DNA from: an uncultured bacterium
Lineage (GTDB): Bacteria > Actinomycetota > Coriobacteriia > Coriobacteriales > Atopobiaceae
Direction: 5' to 3'
Length of the DNA: 64,000 nucleotides
NCBI GenBank assembly: GCA_905215465.1
Contig: CAJMPT010000002.1
Location: 49,253 to 113,252 of the forward strand
Shown: positions 43,376-52,059 of the stretch, piece after piece
Layout: each line of letters begins with the position of its first letter
How positions within the stretch are numbered: the first letter of the stretch is position 1
The notes under the pieces: generated by a model
Database searches by the model: none
What the model was told of the DNA's origin: nothing
The model's input: the letters and a program-made list of their open reading frames with translations, nothing else
Translations under genes and position numbers: made by a program

Positions 43376-44175
43376 TCACCCTCAAGCTCTGCCAGGATCT
43401 GGGCCATGACCTGCTGCGCGCCGTGCTCGCGGTTACTGGGAATGACGCGCTGCGCGATCTGCTTGACGCCGTAGCGGGCGTTGTCCATGACGTAGGGGTG
43501 CCCCACGTAGCGCAGCATGGCATAATCATTCATTGAATCGCCAAAAGCAACGACGTCCTGGCGGTCGATGCCGTAGTACCTAAGAATGTGCTCCAGGCCC
43601 GTGGCCTTGCTCACGTGGCGCGGCGTGATGTCTATCCACTGGGAGCCGCTGGGCAGGAAGGTGAAGCAGTCCGAGAGCTCGCGCTCCAGGACAAAGGCCA
43701 TGTCCATGATCTGCTCGGGCTTCTCGCAGCAGATTCCAACCTTGATGATGCTCACGTCCGGCGAGGGCAGGTCGTAGACGCGCTCCGCGTCCGGCAGGTC
43801 CTTGTCCAGCTCGCGCACGTAGGCAGACTGATCGTCCAGCAGGTAGGTGTGGGCCTCGTCGTAGACGGCCATGTGCAGGCAGTCGAACATGCTGGAGACC
43901 TGATAGAGCCGCTGCAGCGCCGTCGTGGAGAAGACCTCGCGGTCAAGCAGCACGCCGTCCGCGTAGACCTGCGTGCCCATGGAGGCCACGAAGTCCATCT
44001 GGTCCGCCACCGGCTCGAAGAAGCGGCGCAGGGTCTTGTACCTGCGGCCGGAGCTGGCGGCGAACACCACGCCGTGCTCGCGCAGACGCTTGACCAGGTC
44101 AAACGTCTCTGGCGGCACCTGGGAGTTCTCGTCAAGCAGGGTGCCGTCCATGTCGGTGGCAATGAGTCTGATCAC
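43366..44175 (-). CDS. HAD-superfamily phosphatase, Cof type
   Basis: A 269-residue HAD hydrolase of the Cof/YidA group, usually active on sugar phosphates or FMN. Motif I is ATDMDGTLLDE at 6-16 with the nucleophile Asp, motif II AASSGR at about 40, and motif IV VAFGDSMNDYAML near 215. The large C2 cap lies between. A GTG at 44175 is the start used; no strong alternative is seen. It lies seven bases after another Cof-type gene, so the two were probably duplicated. Confidence 0.88.
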   Translation of the reverse strand: MIRLIATDMDGTLLDENSQVPPETFDLVKRLREHGVVFAASSGRRYKTLRRFFEPVADQMDFVASMGTQVYADGVLLDREVFSTTALQRLYQVSSMFDCLHMAVYDEAHTYLLDDQSAYVRELDKDLPDAERVYDLPSPDVSIIKVGICCEKPEQIMDMAFVLERELSDCFTFLPSGSQWIDITPRHVSKATGLEHILRYYGIDRQDVVAFGDSMNDYAMLRYVGHPYVMDNARYGVKQIAQRVIPSNREHGAQQVMAQILAELEGECA

Positions 44176-44181
44176 GGGCTG

Positions 44182-45024
44182 CTACTCCTTCATGAAGTCC
44201 GGCGTGCCGCCCGTCACGGCGGCGACGGCAATCTCAAACAGTGCGTCGGCCACGCCCTCCTCGGCGCTGGCGCCCACGTGCCAGCGGGCGGCCTCGGCAA
44301 CCTCGGGAATGGCGTTTGCCACGGCAACGGAGTTGGGCACGGCGCCAAAGAGCTCCAGGTCATTGGCCGCATCTCCAAAGACCAGCACCTCGTCCGGCGT
44401 GATGTCCAGCTCGTCTAGGAGGATAGGCAGGCTCGCGGCCTTGGACATTCCCTGCGGCATGACGTCAAACCAGTCCGGAATGGGAGAGACTATGCGCAGC
44501 TCCGGCACGGTCTCAGCTACAATCTGCTGGCAGCGGGCCATGCGCTCCGGCCCGCCCGTGCAGGCGATGGTCGCCGCAACAAACGGGATGTCGGGCACCT
44601 CGTCCACCACGCCGCCGTTGAAGACGGTGCGCGCCTCAAAGACGGCTAGTTCGGCGCTGGTGACTCCCACGCCGTAGGCGGGGTTCATGAGGTTGGTCTG
44701 CTCGGGGAAGCAGACCAAGAACATGCCCTTCTCGGCGCGAATTGCCTGGTCAATGCGGACAAGCTGGTCGTGCGGGATGAGCGTGGTGGAGATGTAGCGC
44801 CCGTCCAGGCGCACGCGCTTGCCGTTTGAGAAGATGCCCGTCCTGAAGCACTCCTCGTGCATGCGGAAGAGGCGGCTGAGCTCCACGTAGTCGCGGCCCG
44901 TGGCGGGGCCAAAGCGCACGCCAGCATCAAGAACTGCATGAATCGCCTCGACGGTGCGCGGGCTTACGCGCTGGCCAAGGGGTATGAGCGTGTTGTCCAT
45001 GTCTGACAGAACGAGCTTAATCAC
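44182..45024 (-). CDS. HAD-superfamily phosphatase, Cof type
   Basis: A 280-residue relative of the previous protein. LSDMDNTLIPLGQRV at 6-20 holds the nucleophile but has Asn where the other has Gly (DMDNTL). GPATGRDY near 40 is motif II, and VLVFGDAANDLELFG near 213 is motif IV. The GTG at 45024 is placed five bases after AAAGGAG. Substrates are likely to be small phosphates; which ones cannot be told. Confidence 0.88.
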   Translation of the reverse strand: MIKLVLSDMDNTLIPLGQRVSPRTVEAIHAVLDAGVRFGPATGRDYVELSRLFRMHEECFRTGIFSNGKRVRLDGRYISTTLIPHDQLVRIDQAIRAEKGMFLVCFPEQTNLMNPAYGVGVTSAELAVFEARTVFNGGVVDEVPDIPFVAATIACTGGPERMARCQQIVAETVPELRIVSPIPDWFDVMPQGMSKAASLPILLDELDITPDEVLVFGDAANDLELFGAVPNSVAVANAIPEVAEAARWHVGASAEEGVADALFEIAVAAVTGGTPDFMKE

Positions 45025-45053
45025 GCGCACTCCTTTCTTGCCGCGGCCGGCCT

Positions 45054-45088
45054 GGCGAGAAGCCCCTGCCGTCGTGGCTCTTCTCGCC
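45054..45088 (-). other. GGCGAGAAG inverted repeat between genes
   Basis: Perfect 9-base arms GGCGAGAAG and CTTCTCGCC with a 17-base loop, touching the stop of the gene at 45088. The same 9-mer recurs beside many genes in the window. Confidence 0.6.
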
Positions 45089-45636
45089 TATACCAGCGTG
45101 CCGTCCGCACCGTGCTCGATTGCGTCAAAGCGGTCCAGGTGAAGCAGGATCTGCTCGATGTCCATGACGCCGAGCAGGGTTGCCGCTTTGGCACCGTTAG
45201 CGCCCACGCGGAGGTTTCGGTAGCCCGTGACGTGGCGGACGCCGCTCCACGAGAGGCGGTCCACGTCGGAGTAGCGCACCAGCACCTGGCGGCCGACCAG
45301 CGGAGTCACCACCATGATGTCCTCAAAGAGCGCCACCTGGTGGCGGCAGAGCGCCAGCCAGGCCGCAAAAAGGCAGATGACAAAGGCGTCAAAGAAGGCC
45401 AGAACAAAGACGTAGCGCTGCCAGAAGACGCCCGTCAGGCACAGCACGCCAAGGACGACGCCCACGCCACCCATGACGACCATGGCATTTACCAGGGAGT
45501 TTGTGAGCTCGGGAGGCACGGAGTAGGTGTCGTGATGACGGTGGTGGCGCTCGGCGATGAGCACCTTGCCGCTACGCTCGACGTAGGCCGCGCCCAACGG
45601 AAGCAGGATGCCCACCATGGCCAGGGCAAGGAACAT
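45088..45636 (-). CDS. Small membrane protein of unknown function
   Basis: A 182-residue protein. Three hydrophobic helices lie at about 1-19, 47-70 and 75-97. The last 80 residues form a soluble, strand-rich domain (FEDIMVVTPLVGRQVLVRYSD) that recalls a bacterial PH-like fold; the unrelated-looking protein at 14362 has a similar order. The second stretch HHRHHD at 31-36 is His-rich. It begins three bases after the pepT stop. Confidence 0.6.
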   Translation of the reverse strand: MFLALAMVGILLPLGAAYVERSGKVLIAERHHRHHDTYSVPPELTNSLVNAMVVMGGVGVVLGVLCLTGVFWQRYVFVLAFFDAFVICLFAAWLALCRHQVALFEDIMVVTPLVGRQVLVRYSDVDRLSWSGVRHVTGYRNLRVGANGAKAATLLGVMDIEQILLHLDRFDAIEHGADGTLV

Positions 45637-45639
45637 CGG

Positions 45640-46929
45640 CTACTCCCCGTCTGCGGCGCCGACGGACACGGCGGCAACGGTGCCGTCGGCGCGCACGGCC
45701 GCGAACTTGGCCACCAGGCGCTCGAGCAGGTCGACAGTGAGCTCAAGGCTGCGCACGGGGATGAACTCGCGCACGGAGTGGGCGTTGTAGCCGCCCGTCG
45801 CGATGTTGGGGCAGGGCAGGCCGCGGAAGGTCAGCTGGGCGCCGTCGGTGCCGCCGCGCGCCGGAACGAGCACGGGCTCGATGCCCACCTCGCGGTTGGC
45901 CTCCACGGCATAGTCAATGAGCAGCTGGTCAGCGGGGCCGAACTTCTCGGCCATGTTACGGTACTGCTGGCGGACCTCCACGGTGACCGTGCCCTCGCCG
46001 TAGCGGGCGTTCTGGAACGCGGCGATGCGGCGCAGGGTGGCCTCGCGCTCGTCAAAGTCCGCGGCGTCAAAGTCGCGCAGGATGTAGCAGAGCTTGACCT
46101 CGTCCGGGGTGCCGCTGATGTCGGTGGGGTGGTAGTAGCCCTCGCGGCCCTCGGTGTGCTCCGGGCGCTCCGCGGCGGGAACCATCTGCTGGAACTCAGA
46201 GGCAAGCGTGATGGCGTTGACCATAATGTTCTTGGCGCTGCCAGGGTGGACCACCACGCCCTTGAAGGTGACCGTGGCCTCGCTCGCGCTGAAGCACTCG
46301 TAGTTGAACTCGCCCAGGGCCTCGCCATCCACGGTGTAGCCCCACTTGGCGCCCAGCGCGTCGAGGTCCAGGAGCTCCGCGCCGTGGCCAATCTCCTCGT
46401 CCGGCACAAAGGCCACCTTGATGGTGGGGTGGGCCAGCTCGGGGTTGGTCGCCAGACGGGCAAGCAGCGCGCAGATCTCAGCCACGCCGGCCTTGTCGTC
46501 AGCCGAGAGGAGCGTGGAGCCATCGGAGCAGACGATGTCCTGGCCCTCGAACTTTGCCAGGTCAGGCACCTGGTCCGGCGTGGTCTGGACGGTCTGGCCG
46601 TCCACGACGCCGGCTACCAGCGGGCCGCCCTCGTATCGGACGATGTGGGGCTTCACGCCGGAGGCCGGGGCGTCCTTGGCGGTGTCGATGTGGGCGCAAA
46701 GCATGAGCGCGGGGGCGTCCTCGGCGCCCTTGGAGGCCGGCAGAGTGCCGGTCACGTAGGCGTGCTCATCGACCTTCACATCAATGCAGCCAATGGAGCG
46801 CAGCTCTTCTCCCATGACCTCGGCCATCTTGTGCTGCGTGGGCGTGGAGGGCGTCTGCGCCTCGTTCTCGGGGTCGGACTGGGAATCTACCTGCACGTAG
46901 CGCATGAAGCGCTCGACGACGTCGCTCAT
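45640..46929 (-). CDS. pepT: Peptidase T
   Basis: A 429-residue zinc aminopeptidase that removes the N-terminal residue of tripeptides. The M20 metal sites are visible: ALMLCAHIDTAKDAP near 74 (His, Asp), LLSADDKAGVA near 140 (bridging Asp), FVPDEEIGHGA near 173 (Glu pair), and a late NAHSVREF with His. QYRNMAEKF and the GGTDGAQLTFRGLP segment are typical of PepT rather than other M20 members. Length is normal. It probably heads a short operon with the membrane protein at 45088. Confidence 0.93.
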   Translation of the reverse strand: MSDVVERFMRYVQVDSQSDPENEAQTPSTPTQHKMAEVMGEELRSIGCIDVKVDEHAYVTGTLPASKGAEDAPALMLCAHIDTAKDAPASGVKPHIVRYEGGPLVAGVVDGQTVQTTPDQVPDLAKFEGQDIVCSDGSTLLSADDKAGVAEICALLARLATNPELAHPTIKVAFVPDEEIGHGAELLDLDALGAKWGYTVDGEALGEFNYECFSASEATVTFKGVVVHPGSAKNIMVNAITLASEFQQMVPAAERPEHTEGREGYYHPTDISGTPDEVKLCYILRDFDAADFDEREATLRRIAAFQNARYGEGTVTVEVRQQYRNMAEKFGPADQLLIDYAVEANREVGIEPVLVPARGGTDGAQLTFRGLPCPNIATGGYNAHSVREFIPVRSLELTVDLLERLVAKFAAVRADGTVAAVSVGAADGE

Positions 46930-47180
46930 GGTGCCTCCTGGCGTTGCGCGTGCGGTCGGCGGCGCGGACGCCGGCGCCGGACGCTGGTCTTGTCTGCGTG
47001 AGATTCTACTCCAGGGGCCAGAGGCGCCCCCAACACGTCCAAAACACGCCTTGAATACGCCCTAAACACGTTTTGGGTTCGCGGCTCTGGCGGCGAGAAG
47101 GACAGCGGTTTCGCAGCAAGCCAACTACCTGCGGTTTTTCTGCGGTGCGGCGAGAAGGTCCCGCCGGAGGGCCTGTGCCC

Positions 47181-47211
47181 CGAACCCAATTCCATATTGG
47201 AATTGGGTTCG
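47181..47211. repeat. 31-base perfect palindrome
   Basis: Arms CGAACCCAATTCCA and TGGAATTGGGTTCG with TAT in the centre. The arm shares CGAACCCAA with the outer repeat. Confidence 0.85.
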
Positions 47212-47235
47212 CTCTCCGAGGGGTTTCTCGCCAGC

Positions 47236-47269
47236 AAAAAGGCCCGCAGGCCTCTGATCTGCGGGCCTT
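47236..47269 (-). terminator. Terminator after malic enzyme gene
   Basis: On the minus strand AAGGCCCGCAG and CTGCGGGCCTT pair, followed by TTTTTGCTGG, 77 bases past the stop at 47347. Confidence 0.75.
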
Positions 47270-47346
47270 CATTTGCGTGTCTGTGATGGGTCCCAAACCG
47301 CGAACCCAAAACGTTTTTTGGAGCCGAAGGGGCCGTTCCAGGCCCG

Positions 47347-48525
47347 CTAGACCCTGGCCACGCCGCTCTTGCGGGCGGCATCCGCCACGGCAGCGGCGAC
47401 GGCAGGGGCAACGCGCTGGTCAAAGGCGCCGGGGATGACGTACTCGGCGCTGCGGTGCTCGTCGTCCACCAGGCCGGCGATGGCGTAGGCGGCAGCCTCC
47501 ATCATGTCGTCGTTGATGTCGGAGGCGCGCACGTCCAGGGCGCCGCGGAAGATGCCCGGGAAGGCCAGCACGTTGTTGATCTGGTTGGGGAAGTCCGAGC
47601 GGCCCGTGGCGGCAACGGCGGCTCCCGCGGCCAGGGCCTCGTCGGGCATGATCTCGGGCACGGGGTTTGCGCAGGCAAAGACAATGGCGTCCTTGGCCAT
47701 GGAGCGCACCATGTCCTGCGTGAGCGCGCCGGGGGCGGAGACGCCAACAAAGACGTCGGCATCCTTGACGGCGTCGGCCAGCGTGCCGGCCACGTGCTCG
47801 CGGTTGGTCCAGGAGGCGACCTCCTCCTTCACCGGGTTCAGGCCCTCGCGGCCCTCGTAGATGGCGCCCTTGCGGTCGCAGATGACGATGTCGCAGACGC
47901 CCATGCGGCGCATCAGGCGCGCGATGGAGATGCCCGCTGCGCCGGCGCCGCTGAAGACGGCCTTGACGCTGCCCAGCTCGCGGCCGGTGAGCTTGCACGC
48001 GTTGATAAGCGCGGCGCAGGTCACCACGGCCGTTCCGTGCTGGTCGTCGTGGAAGACGGGGATGTCGCAGACCTCCTTGAGGCGGCGCTCGATCTCAAAG
48101 CAGCGCGGCGCGGAGATGTCCTCCAGGTTGACGCCGCCAAAGCTGCCGGCCAAAAGCTCGACCGTGCGGACGATCTCGTCCACGTCGTGCGAGCGAATGC
48201 ACAGCGGGAAGGCGTCCACGTCGGCAAAGGTCTTGAATAGGGCGCACTTACCCTCCATGACGGGCATGCCGGCCTCGGGGCCAATGTCGCCCAGGCCCAG
48301 GACCGCGCTGCCATCGGTGACCACGGCAACGAGGTTGCCGCGGCGGGTATAGGTGTAGGAGTCCTCGACGTCCTTCTGAATCTCAAGGCAGGGCTGGGCG
48401 ACGCCGGGCGTGTAGGCCACGGCCAGCTCCTCCGGCGTGCTGATGGAGGCGCGGCTCACGACCTCGATCTTGCCGTGCCACTCCTTGTGCTTGTCCAGGG
48501 CATACTGCTTGGCGTCATCGGCCAT
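47347..48525 (-). CDS. NAD(P)-dependent malic enzyme
   Basis: A 392-residue short-form malic enzyme that decarboxylates malate to pyruvate and CO2. Family marks are YTPGVAQPC near 38, TDGSAVLGLGDIG near 70, FHDDQHGTA near 140 with the metal-binding residues, and the dinucleotide site FSGAGAAGISIARL near 175. FACANPVPEIMPDEA follows. The ATG at 48525 has AGGAG eight bases upstream; a longer frame adds only an unconserved start. Cofactor preference cannot be read with certainty. Confidence 0.93.
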   Translation of the reverse strand: MADDAKQYALDKHKEWHGKIEVVSRASISTPEELAVAYTPGVAQPCLEIQKDVEDSYTYTRRGNLVAVVTDGSAVLGLGDIGPEAGMPVMEGKCALFKTFADVDAFPLCIRSHDVDEIVRTVELLAGSFGGVNLEDISAPRCFEIERRLKEVCDIPVFHDDQHGTAVVTCAALINACKLTGRELGSVKAVFSGAGAAGISIARLMRRMGVCDIVICDRKGAIYEGREGLNPVKEEVASWTNREHVAGTLADAVKDADVFVGVSAPGALTQDMVRSMAKDAIVFACANPVPEIMPDEALAAGAAVAATGRSDFPNQINNVLAFPGIFRGALDVRASDINDDMMEAAAYAIAGLVDDEHRSAEYVIPGAFDQRVAPAVAAAVADAARKSGVARV

Positions 48526-48722
48526 GGCGTCTCCTATCTGCCGGGCCGCCCGCGGGCGGCGAGCTGCACACATATGGTGTCAGTGTAGCGGGCGGGCCGT
48601 CCGGCGGCGCGCACTTCTCGCCAGACGCGCAGGCAGCGCCGCAAGTGTCGAGAAACCCCGACAGTGGGCTGGCTGCGGGGAGAAGGGCGCGCGGGCAGTG
48701 TTGGGACGAGGGGTGCCGACAC

Positions 48723-48768
48723 CGCCCCCATCCAGTGCGAAGGTATGCCTTCGCACTGGATGGGGGCG
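48723..48768. repeat. 46-base perfect palindrome with TATG loop
   Basis: Twenty-one-base arms beginning CGCCCCCATCCAGTGCGA pair without mismatch around TATG. A partial second copy of the core is at 48808-48848 (TTCAGTGTGA and TCGCACTGGA). The region 48526-48959 holds no gene. Confidence 0.9.
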
Positions 48769-48891
48769 TGGGCGAGAAAAGCGCAGGTCGGGCTTCTCGG
48801 CGTTTATTCAGTGTGAGGCCGGAAGGCCGCTGACCATCGCACTGGATGCGCGGCGGCTCTACCGCCGGCCGCGGCGGCCGCGCCACGCCGC

Positions 48892-48920
48892 GCAAGGTCG
48901 ACACATGCGGGACGTATACT
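48892..48920 (+). promoter_or_regulatory. Possible galE promoter
   Basis: TATACT at 48915-48920 is a good -10, 40 bases before the start codon. The -35 at 17 bases distance (GCAAGG) is poor. Confidence 0.4.
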
Positions 48921-48959
48921 TACTTGATGGCTTATCGTGCCCACAGAAAGGACTTTCCC

Positions 48960-50015
48960 ATGAGCGAGACCCTCGCCCCCCAGGACACCTGCGTCCTCGT
49001 CACCGGCGGCGCCGGCTTCATTGGCAGCCACACCTGCGTCGAGCTGCTTCAGGACGGCTACAAGGTCGTCATCGTGGACGACCTCTCCAACGCCTCCGCC
49101 AAGGTCGAGGACCGCATCAAGACCATCGTCGGCCCCGAGGCCGCGGCCAACCTCGAGCTGGTCATCGCTGACGTCAATGACCGTGACGCGCTGGAGAAGA
49201 TCTTCTCCACGCACAAGATCGACCGCGTCATCCACTTTGCCGGCTTCAAGGCCGTGGGCGAGTCGGTCTCCAAGCCCATCGAGTACTACACCAACAACCT
49301 GGGCAACACCCTCACGCTGGTCGACGTCATGCGCAACCACGGCTGCAAGTCCATCATCTTCAGCAGCTCCGCCACCGTCTACGGCGACCCGGACTCCCTG
49401 CCGCTGACCGAGGCCAGCCCCAAGAAGCCCGCCACCAACCCCTACGGCTGGACCAAGTGGATGATCGAGCAGATCCTCACCGACCTCCACACCGCCGACC
49501 CCGAGTGGAACGTCGTGCTGCTGCGCTACTTCAACCCCATCGGCGCCCATCCCTCGGGACTCATGGGCGAGGACCCCAAGGGCATCCCCAACAACCTGGT
49601 TCCCTACGTGGCTCAGACCGCCATCGGCAAGCGCGAGGCCGTCCACGTCTTTGGCAACGACTACGACACCCCCGACGGCACGGGTGTGCGCGACTACATC
49701 CACGTCTGCGACCTGGCGAGCGGCCACGCCGCCGCCCTGGCCTGGATGAACGGCCGCGAGGGCGTCGAGGTCTTCAACCTGGGCACCGGCAAGGGCACCT
49801 CGGTGCTCGAGATCATCACCGCCTTCGGCCACGCCTGCGGCAAGGAGATCCCCTACGTCATCGACCCGCGCCGCCCCGGCGACGTCACGTCCAACTACGC
49901 CGACTGCACCAAGGCCCGCGAGCTCATGGGCTGGGAGGCCAAGTTCGACATCGACGACATGTGCCGTGACTCCTGGAACTGGCAGTCCAAGAACCCCAAC
50001 GGCTACGAGGGCTAG
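48960..50015 (+). CDS. galE: UDP-glucose 4-epimerase
   Basis: A 351-residue short-chain dehydrogenase-type epimerase that interconverts UDP-glucose and UDP-galactose. The NAD site is VLVTGGAGFIGSHT at 12-25. The catalytic triad is seen in FSSSATVYGD near 130 and NPYGWTKWMIEQ near 155 (Tyr-x3-Lys). LRYFNPIGAHPSG near 188 and VRDYIHVCDLA near 245 are typical of GalE. The ATG at 48960 has AAAGGA upstream; the longer frame is noncoding. The prenyl synthase gene follows after eight bases. Confidence 0.94.
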   Translation: MSETLAPQDTCVLVTGGAGFIGSHTCVELLQDGYKVVIVDDLSNASAKVEDRIKTIVGPEAAANLELVIADVNDRDALEKIFSTHKIDRVIHFAGFKAVGESVSKPIEYYTNNLGNTLTLVDVMRNHGCKSIIFSSSATVYGDPDSLPLTEASPKKPATNPYGWTKWMIEQILTDLHTADPEWNVVLLRYFNPIGAHPSGLMGEDPKGIPNNLVPYVAQTAIGKREAVHVFGNDYDTPDGTGVRDYIHVCDLASGHAAALAWMNGREGVEVFNLGTGKGTSVLEIITAFGHACGKEIPYVIDPRRPGDVTSNYADCTKARELMGWEAKFDIDDMCRDSWNWQSKNPNGYEG

Positions 50016-50023
50016 GAACCGAC

Positions 50024-51088
50024 TTGACCGCAACCGCCGACTCGGGCGCCCCCGGCGCCCTGTTTGCCGCATACCTTGGCGAGAAGCGCCCCCAGATCGA
50101 GGCGTTTCTCGCCACGTGCGCGCCCGCCTGCGTGCCCGGCACCGCCGAGGCCACGCGCGCGGACCTGAACCGCTACCTCTACCAGCCGCTGACCCGCTTC
50201 ACCGCATCCGGCGGCAAGCGGACGCGCCCCGCGCTGGCCCTCCTGGGCTGCGAGGCCGTGGGCGCAGACCCCGAGGCCGCGCTCTCCACGGCGGCGGCCA
50301 TCGAGTACTTCCAGAGCGCCGCGCTCATCCACGACGACATTGCGGACAAGTCCGAGCTGCGCCGCGGCGAGCCCTGCACGTACGTGACCGAGGGCACCGG
50401 CGTCGCCATCAACATCGGCGACCTCGGCCTGGTCAACGTGCTCGCCCTGGTCCTGCGCGACCAGAAGCTCCCGGCCGCCACCCGTGCGGACGTTGCGGAG
50501 CGCCTGGTGCAGATGGAGGAGCGCACCCTCGAGGGCCAGGCCCTTGACCTGGGCTGGGTCCGCGACGGGCGCTGGGACATCTCCGTGGAGGACTACCTCT
50601 ACATGGCCAGCCACAAGACGGCCTACTACTCCGCAGCCGTCCCCCTGACCACCGGCGCCCTCTGCGGCGGCGGCACGCCCGAGCAGCTCCGTGCGCTCGA
50701 CGAGTTTGGCATGCGTGCCGGCCTGGCCTTCCAGCTGCAGGACGACCTTCTCAACCTCGTCGGGGACGCCGAGGCCCAGGGCAAGGACTTCCGCAGTGAC
50801 ATCACCGAGGGCAAGCGCACCCTACTGGTGGTGTGGGCCCTGGCGCACCTGGGGGAGCTGGAGCGAGACGAACTTCTCCACATCCTGGGCCGCGAGACCA
50901 CCGACGCCGCCGAGCTGGCGCGCGCCGTGGAGCTCATCGACGCGTCTGGCGCCGTTGACTACGTGCGCGGATACGCCCGCGAGCTCGTGGCCGACGCAAA
51001 GGCGCGCCTTGTGGGGGCCCGTCTGGAGGAGGTCCCTCGCGACGTGCTCCTTTCTATGGCAGACTTCTTTGTGGAGCGCGCCGGCTAG
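50024..51088 (+). CDS. Polyprenyl diphosphate synthase
   Basis: A 354-residue trans-isoprenyl diphosphate synthase. It extends allylic diphosphates with IPP, for quinone or lipid carriers. The first aspartate-rich motif is HDDIADKSELRRGEP near 103 (DDxxD), the second is QLQDDLLN near 238 with Asn for the last Asp. GGKRTRPAL near 63 is the IPP-binding site. The start is a TTG at 50024 with GGAA seven bases upstream. Chain length cannot be predicted safely. It is probably cotranscribed with galE and the next two genes. Confidence 0.88.
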   Translation: MTATADSGAPGALFAAYLGEKRPQIEAFLATCAPACVPGTAEATRADLNRYLYQPLTRFTASGGKRTRPALALLGCEAVGADPEAALSTAAAIEYFQSAALIHDDIADKSELRRGEPCTYVTEGTGVAINIGDLGLVNVLALVLRDQKLPAATRADVAERLVQMEERTLEGQALDLGWVRDGRWDISVEDYLYMASHKTAYYSAAVPLTTGALCGGGTPEQLRALDEFGMRAGLAFQLQDDLLNLVGDAEAQGKDFRSDITEGKRTLLVVWALAHLGELERDELLHILGRETTDAAELARAVELIDASGAVDYVRGYARELVADAKARLVGARLEEVPRDVLLSMADFFVERAG

Positions 51089-51126
51089 GCACCCGCGCCC
51101 CGTTACCGTTACCTGAGGAGAGACCT

Positions 51127-52056
51127 ATGGAACCGATCAAGGAAGGCGCGACTGGCGACGCCGTCGAGGACATTCAGGAGCGCCTCGGCTCCCTTGGTTA
51201 CACGATTGATGCCACGGAGCGCGACGAGAAGACCTTCGGGCGCTCCACGGCGACCGCCGTCGCCCGCTTCAGGCTGGACCACGGCCTCACGCTGGGCGAC
51301 GCAGTTGACGCCGCCACCTGGTCCGCGCTTGTCGACGAGTCCTACCAGCTGGGCGACCGCACGCTCTACCTGCGCCTTCCCAACTTCCATGGCAGGGACG
51401 TCCGCCAACTCCAGGAGCGCCTGAACATCCTGGGCTTCTCCTGCGGCGAGGTCGACGGCTTCTATGGCGCCCACACCGAGGCCGCCGTCAAGCTCTTCCA
51501 GGAGAGCGTGGGCACGCTGGCCGACGGCATGGCCTTCCCCGACACCTTTGACGCCATCGAGCGCCTGAAGCACGTCTGGGGCGGCAAGCCCGCAAACGGC
51601 CCGCACCCCACCGGCGACATGGGCTTTGCCCGCGCGGCCAACGTGCTGGAGACCTTCCACATCTCCGTCACCGCCGACGACCAGATCTCTCGCAACGTGG
51701 CCGGCCGCGTGTTCAACCTGGCCCACGCCACCTCCGAGGACTGCGGCCTTGAGCTGGTTGACTCCGTGGACGACGCCCGTAAGGACGTGCAGGCCGTCAT
51801 CCTGCTGAGCAGTGCCGAGCACCCCCTGGAGGAGGCCCCGTCCATGGGCGCCGTGGTGCTGGACGACACCGACACCCTTCCGCTCCGCCTGCGCACGGCC
51901 CTGCAGGCCGCCCGCGAGGTGCCGCCCGTGGTGCGCATTGACCTGCCCGTGGGCAAGGGCGCCGGCGACGGCACCTTCACCATCAGTGACGCGCAGACCT
52001 TTGCGGTGCTGCTGCTGGACGCCATCTGCGCCGCCTTTGACGGCCTTGCGCTATAA
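51127..52056 (+). CDS. Peptidoglycan-binding protein, CwlM-like layout
   Basis: A 309-residue protein with two PG_binding_1 repeats: GDAVEDIQERLGSLGYTID at about 10-28 and DVRQLQERLNILGFSCGEVD at about 91-110, each followed by the T-x-x-A-V-x-x-F helix. The last 160 residues have the length of an amidase-3 domain but I do not see its zinc residues. There is no signal peptide. Cytoplasmic CwlM of mycobacteria has a similar layout and controls MurA, so a regulatory role in wall synthesis is possible. Confidence 0.75.
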   Translation: MEPIKEGATGDAVEDIQERLGSLGYTIDATERDEKTFGRSTATAVARFRLDHGLTLGDAVDAATWSALVDESYQLGDRTLYLRLPNFHGRDVRQLQERLNILGFSCGEVDGFYGAHTEAAVKLFQESVGTLADGMAFPDTFDAIERLKHVWGGKPANGPHPTGDMGFARAANVLETFHISVTADDQISRNVAGRVFNLAHATSEDCGLELVDSVDDARKDVQAVILLSSAEHPLEEAPSMGAVVLDDTDTLPLRLRTALQAAREVPPVVRIDLPVGKGAGDGTFTISDAQTFAVLLLDAICAAFDGLAL

Positions 52057-52059
52057 GCT

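Larger units (their letters stand above)
47068..47314. repeat. Palindrome-rich intergenic region with CGAACCCAA cores
   Basis: Outer 17-base arms ACGTTTTGGGTTCGCGG (47068-47084) and its exact complement (47298-47314) enclose 213 bases. Inside lies a second perfect palindrome at 47181-47211, plus the malic enzyme terminator. The region 46930-47346 has no gene. Confidence 0.7.

Noticed and set aside
45112..47001. Plus-strand open frame of 629 codons opposite pepT
   Set aside because: Antisense shadow of pepT and the membrane protein gene, low-complexity composition.
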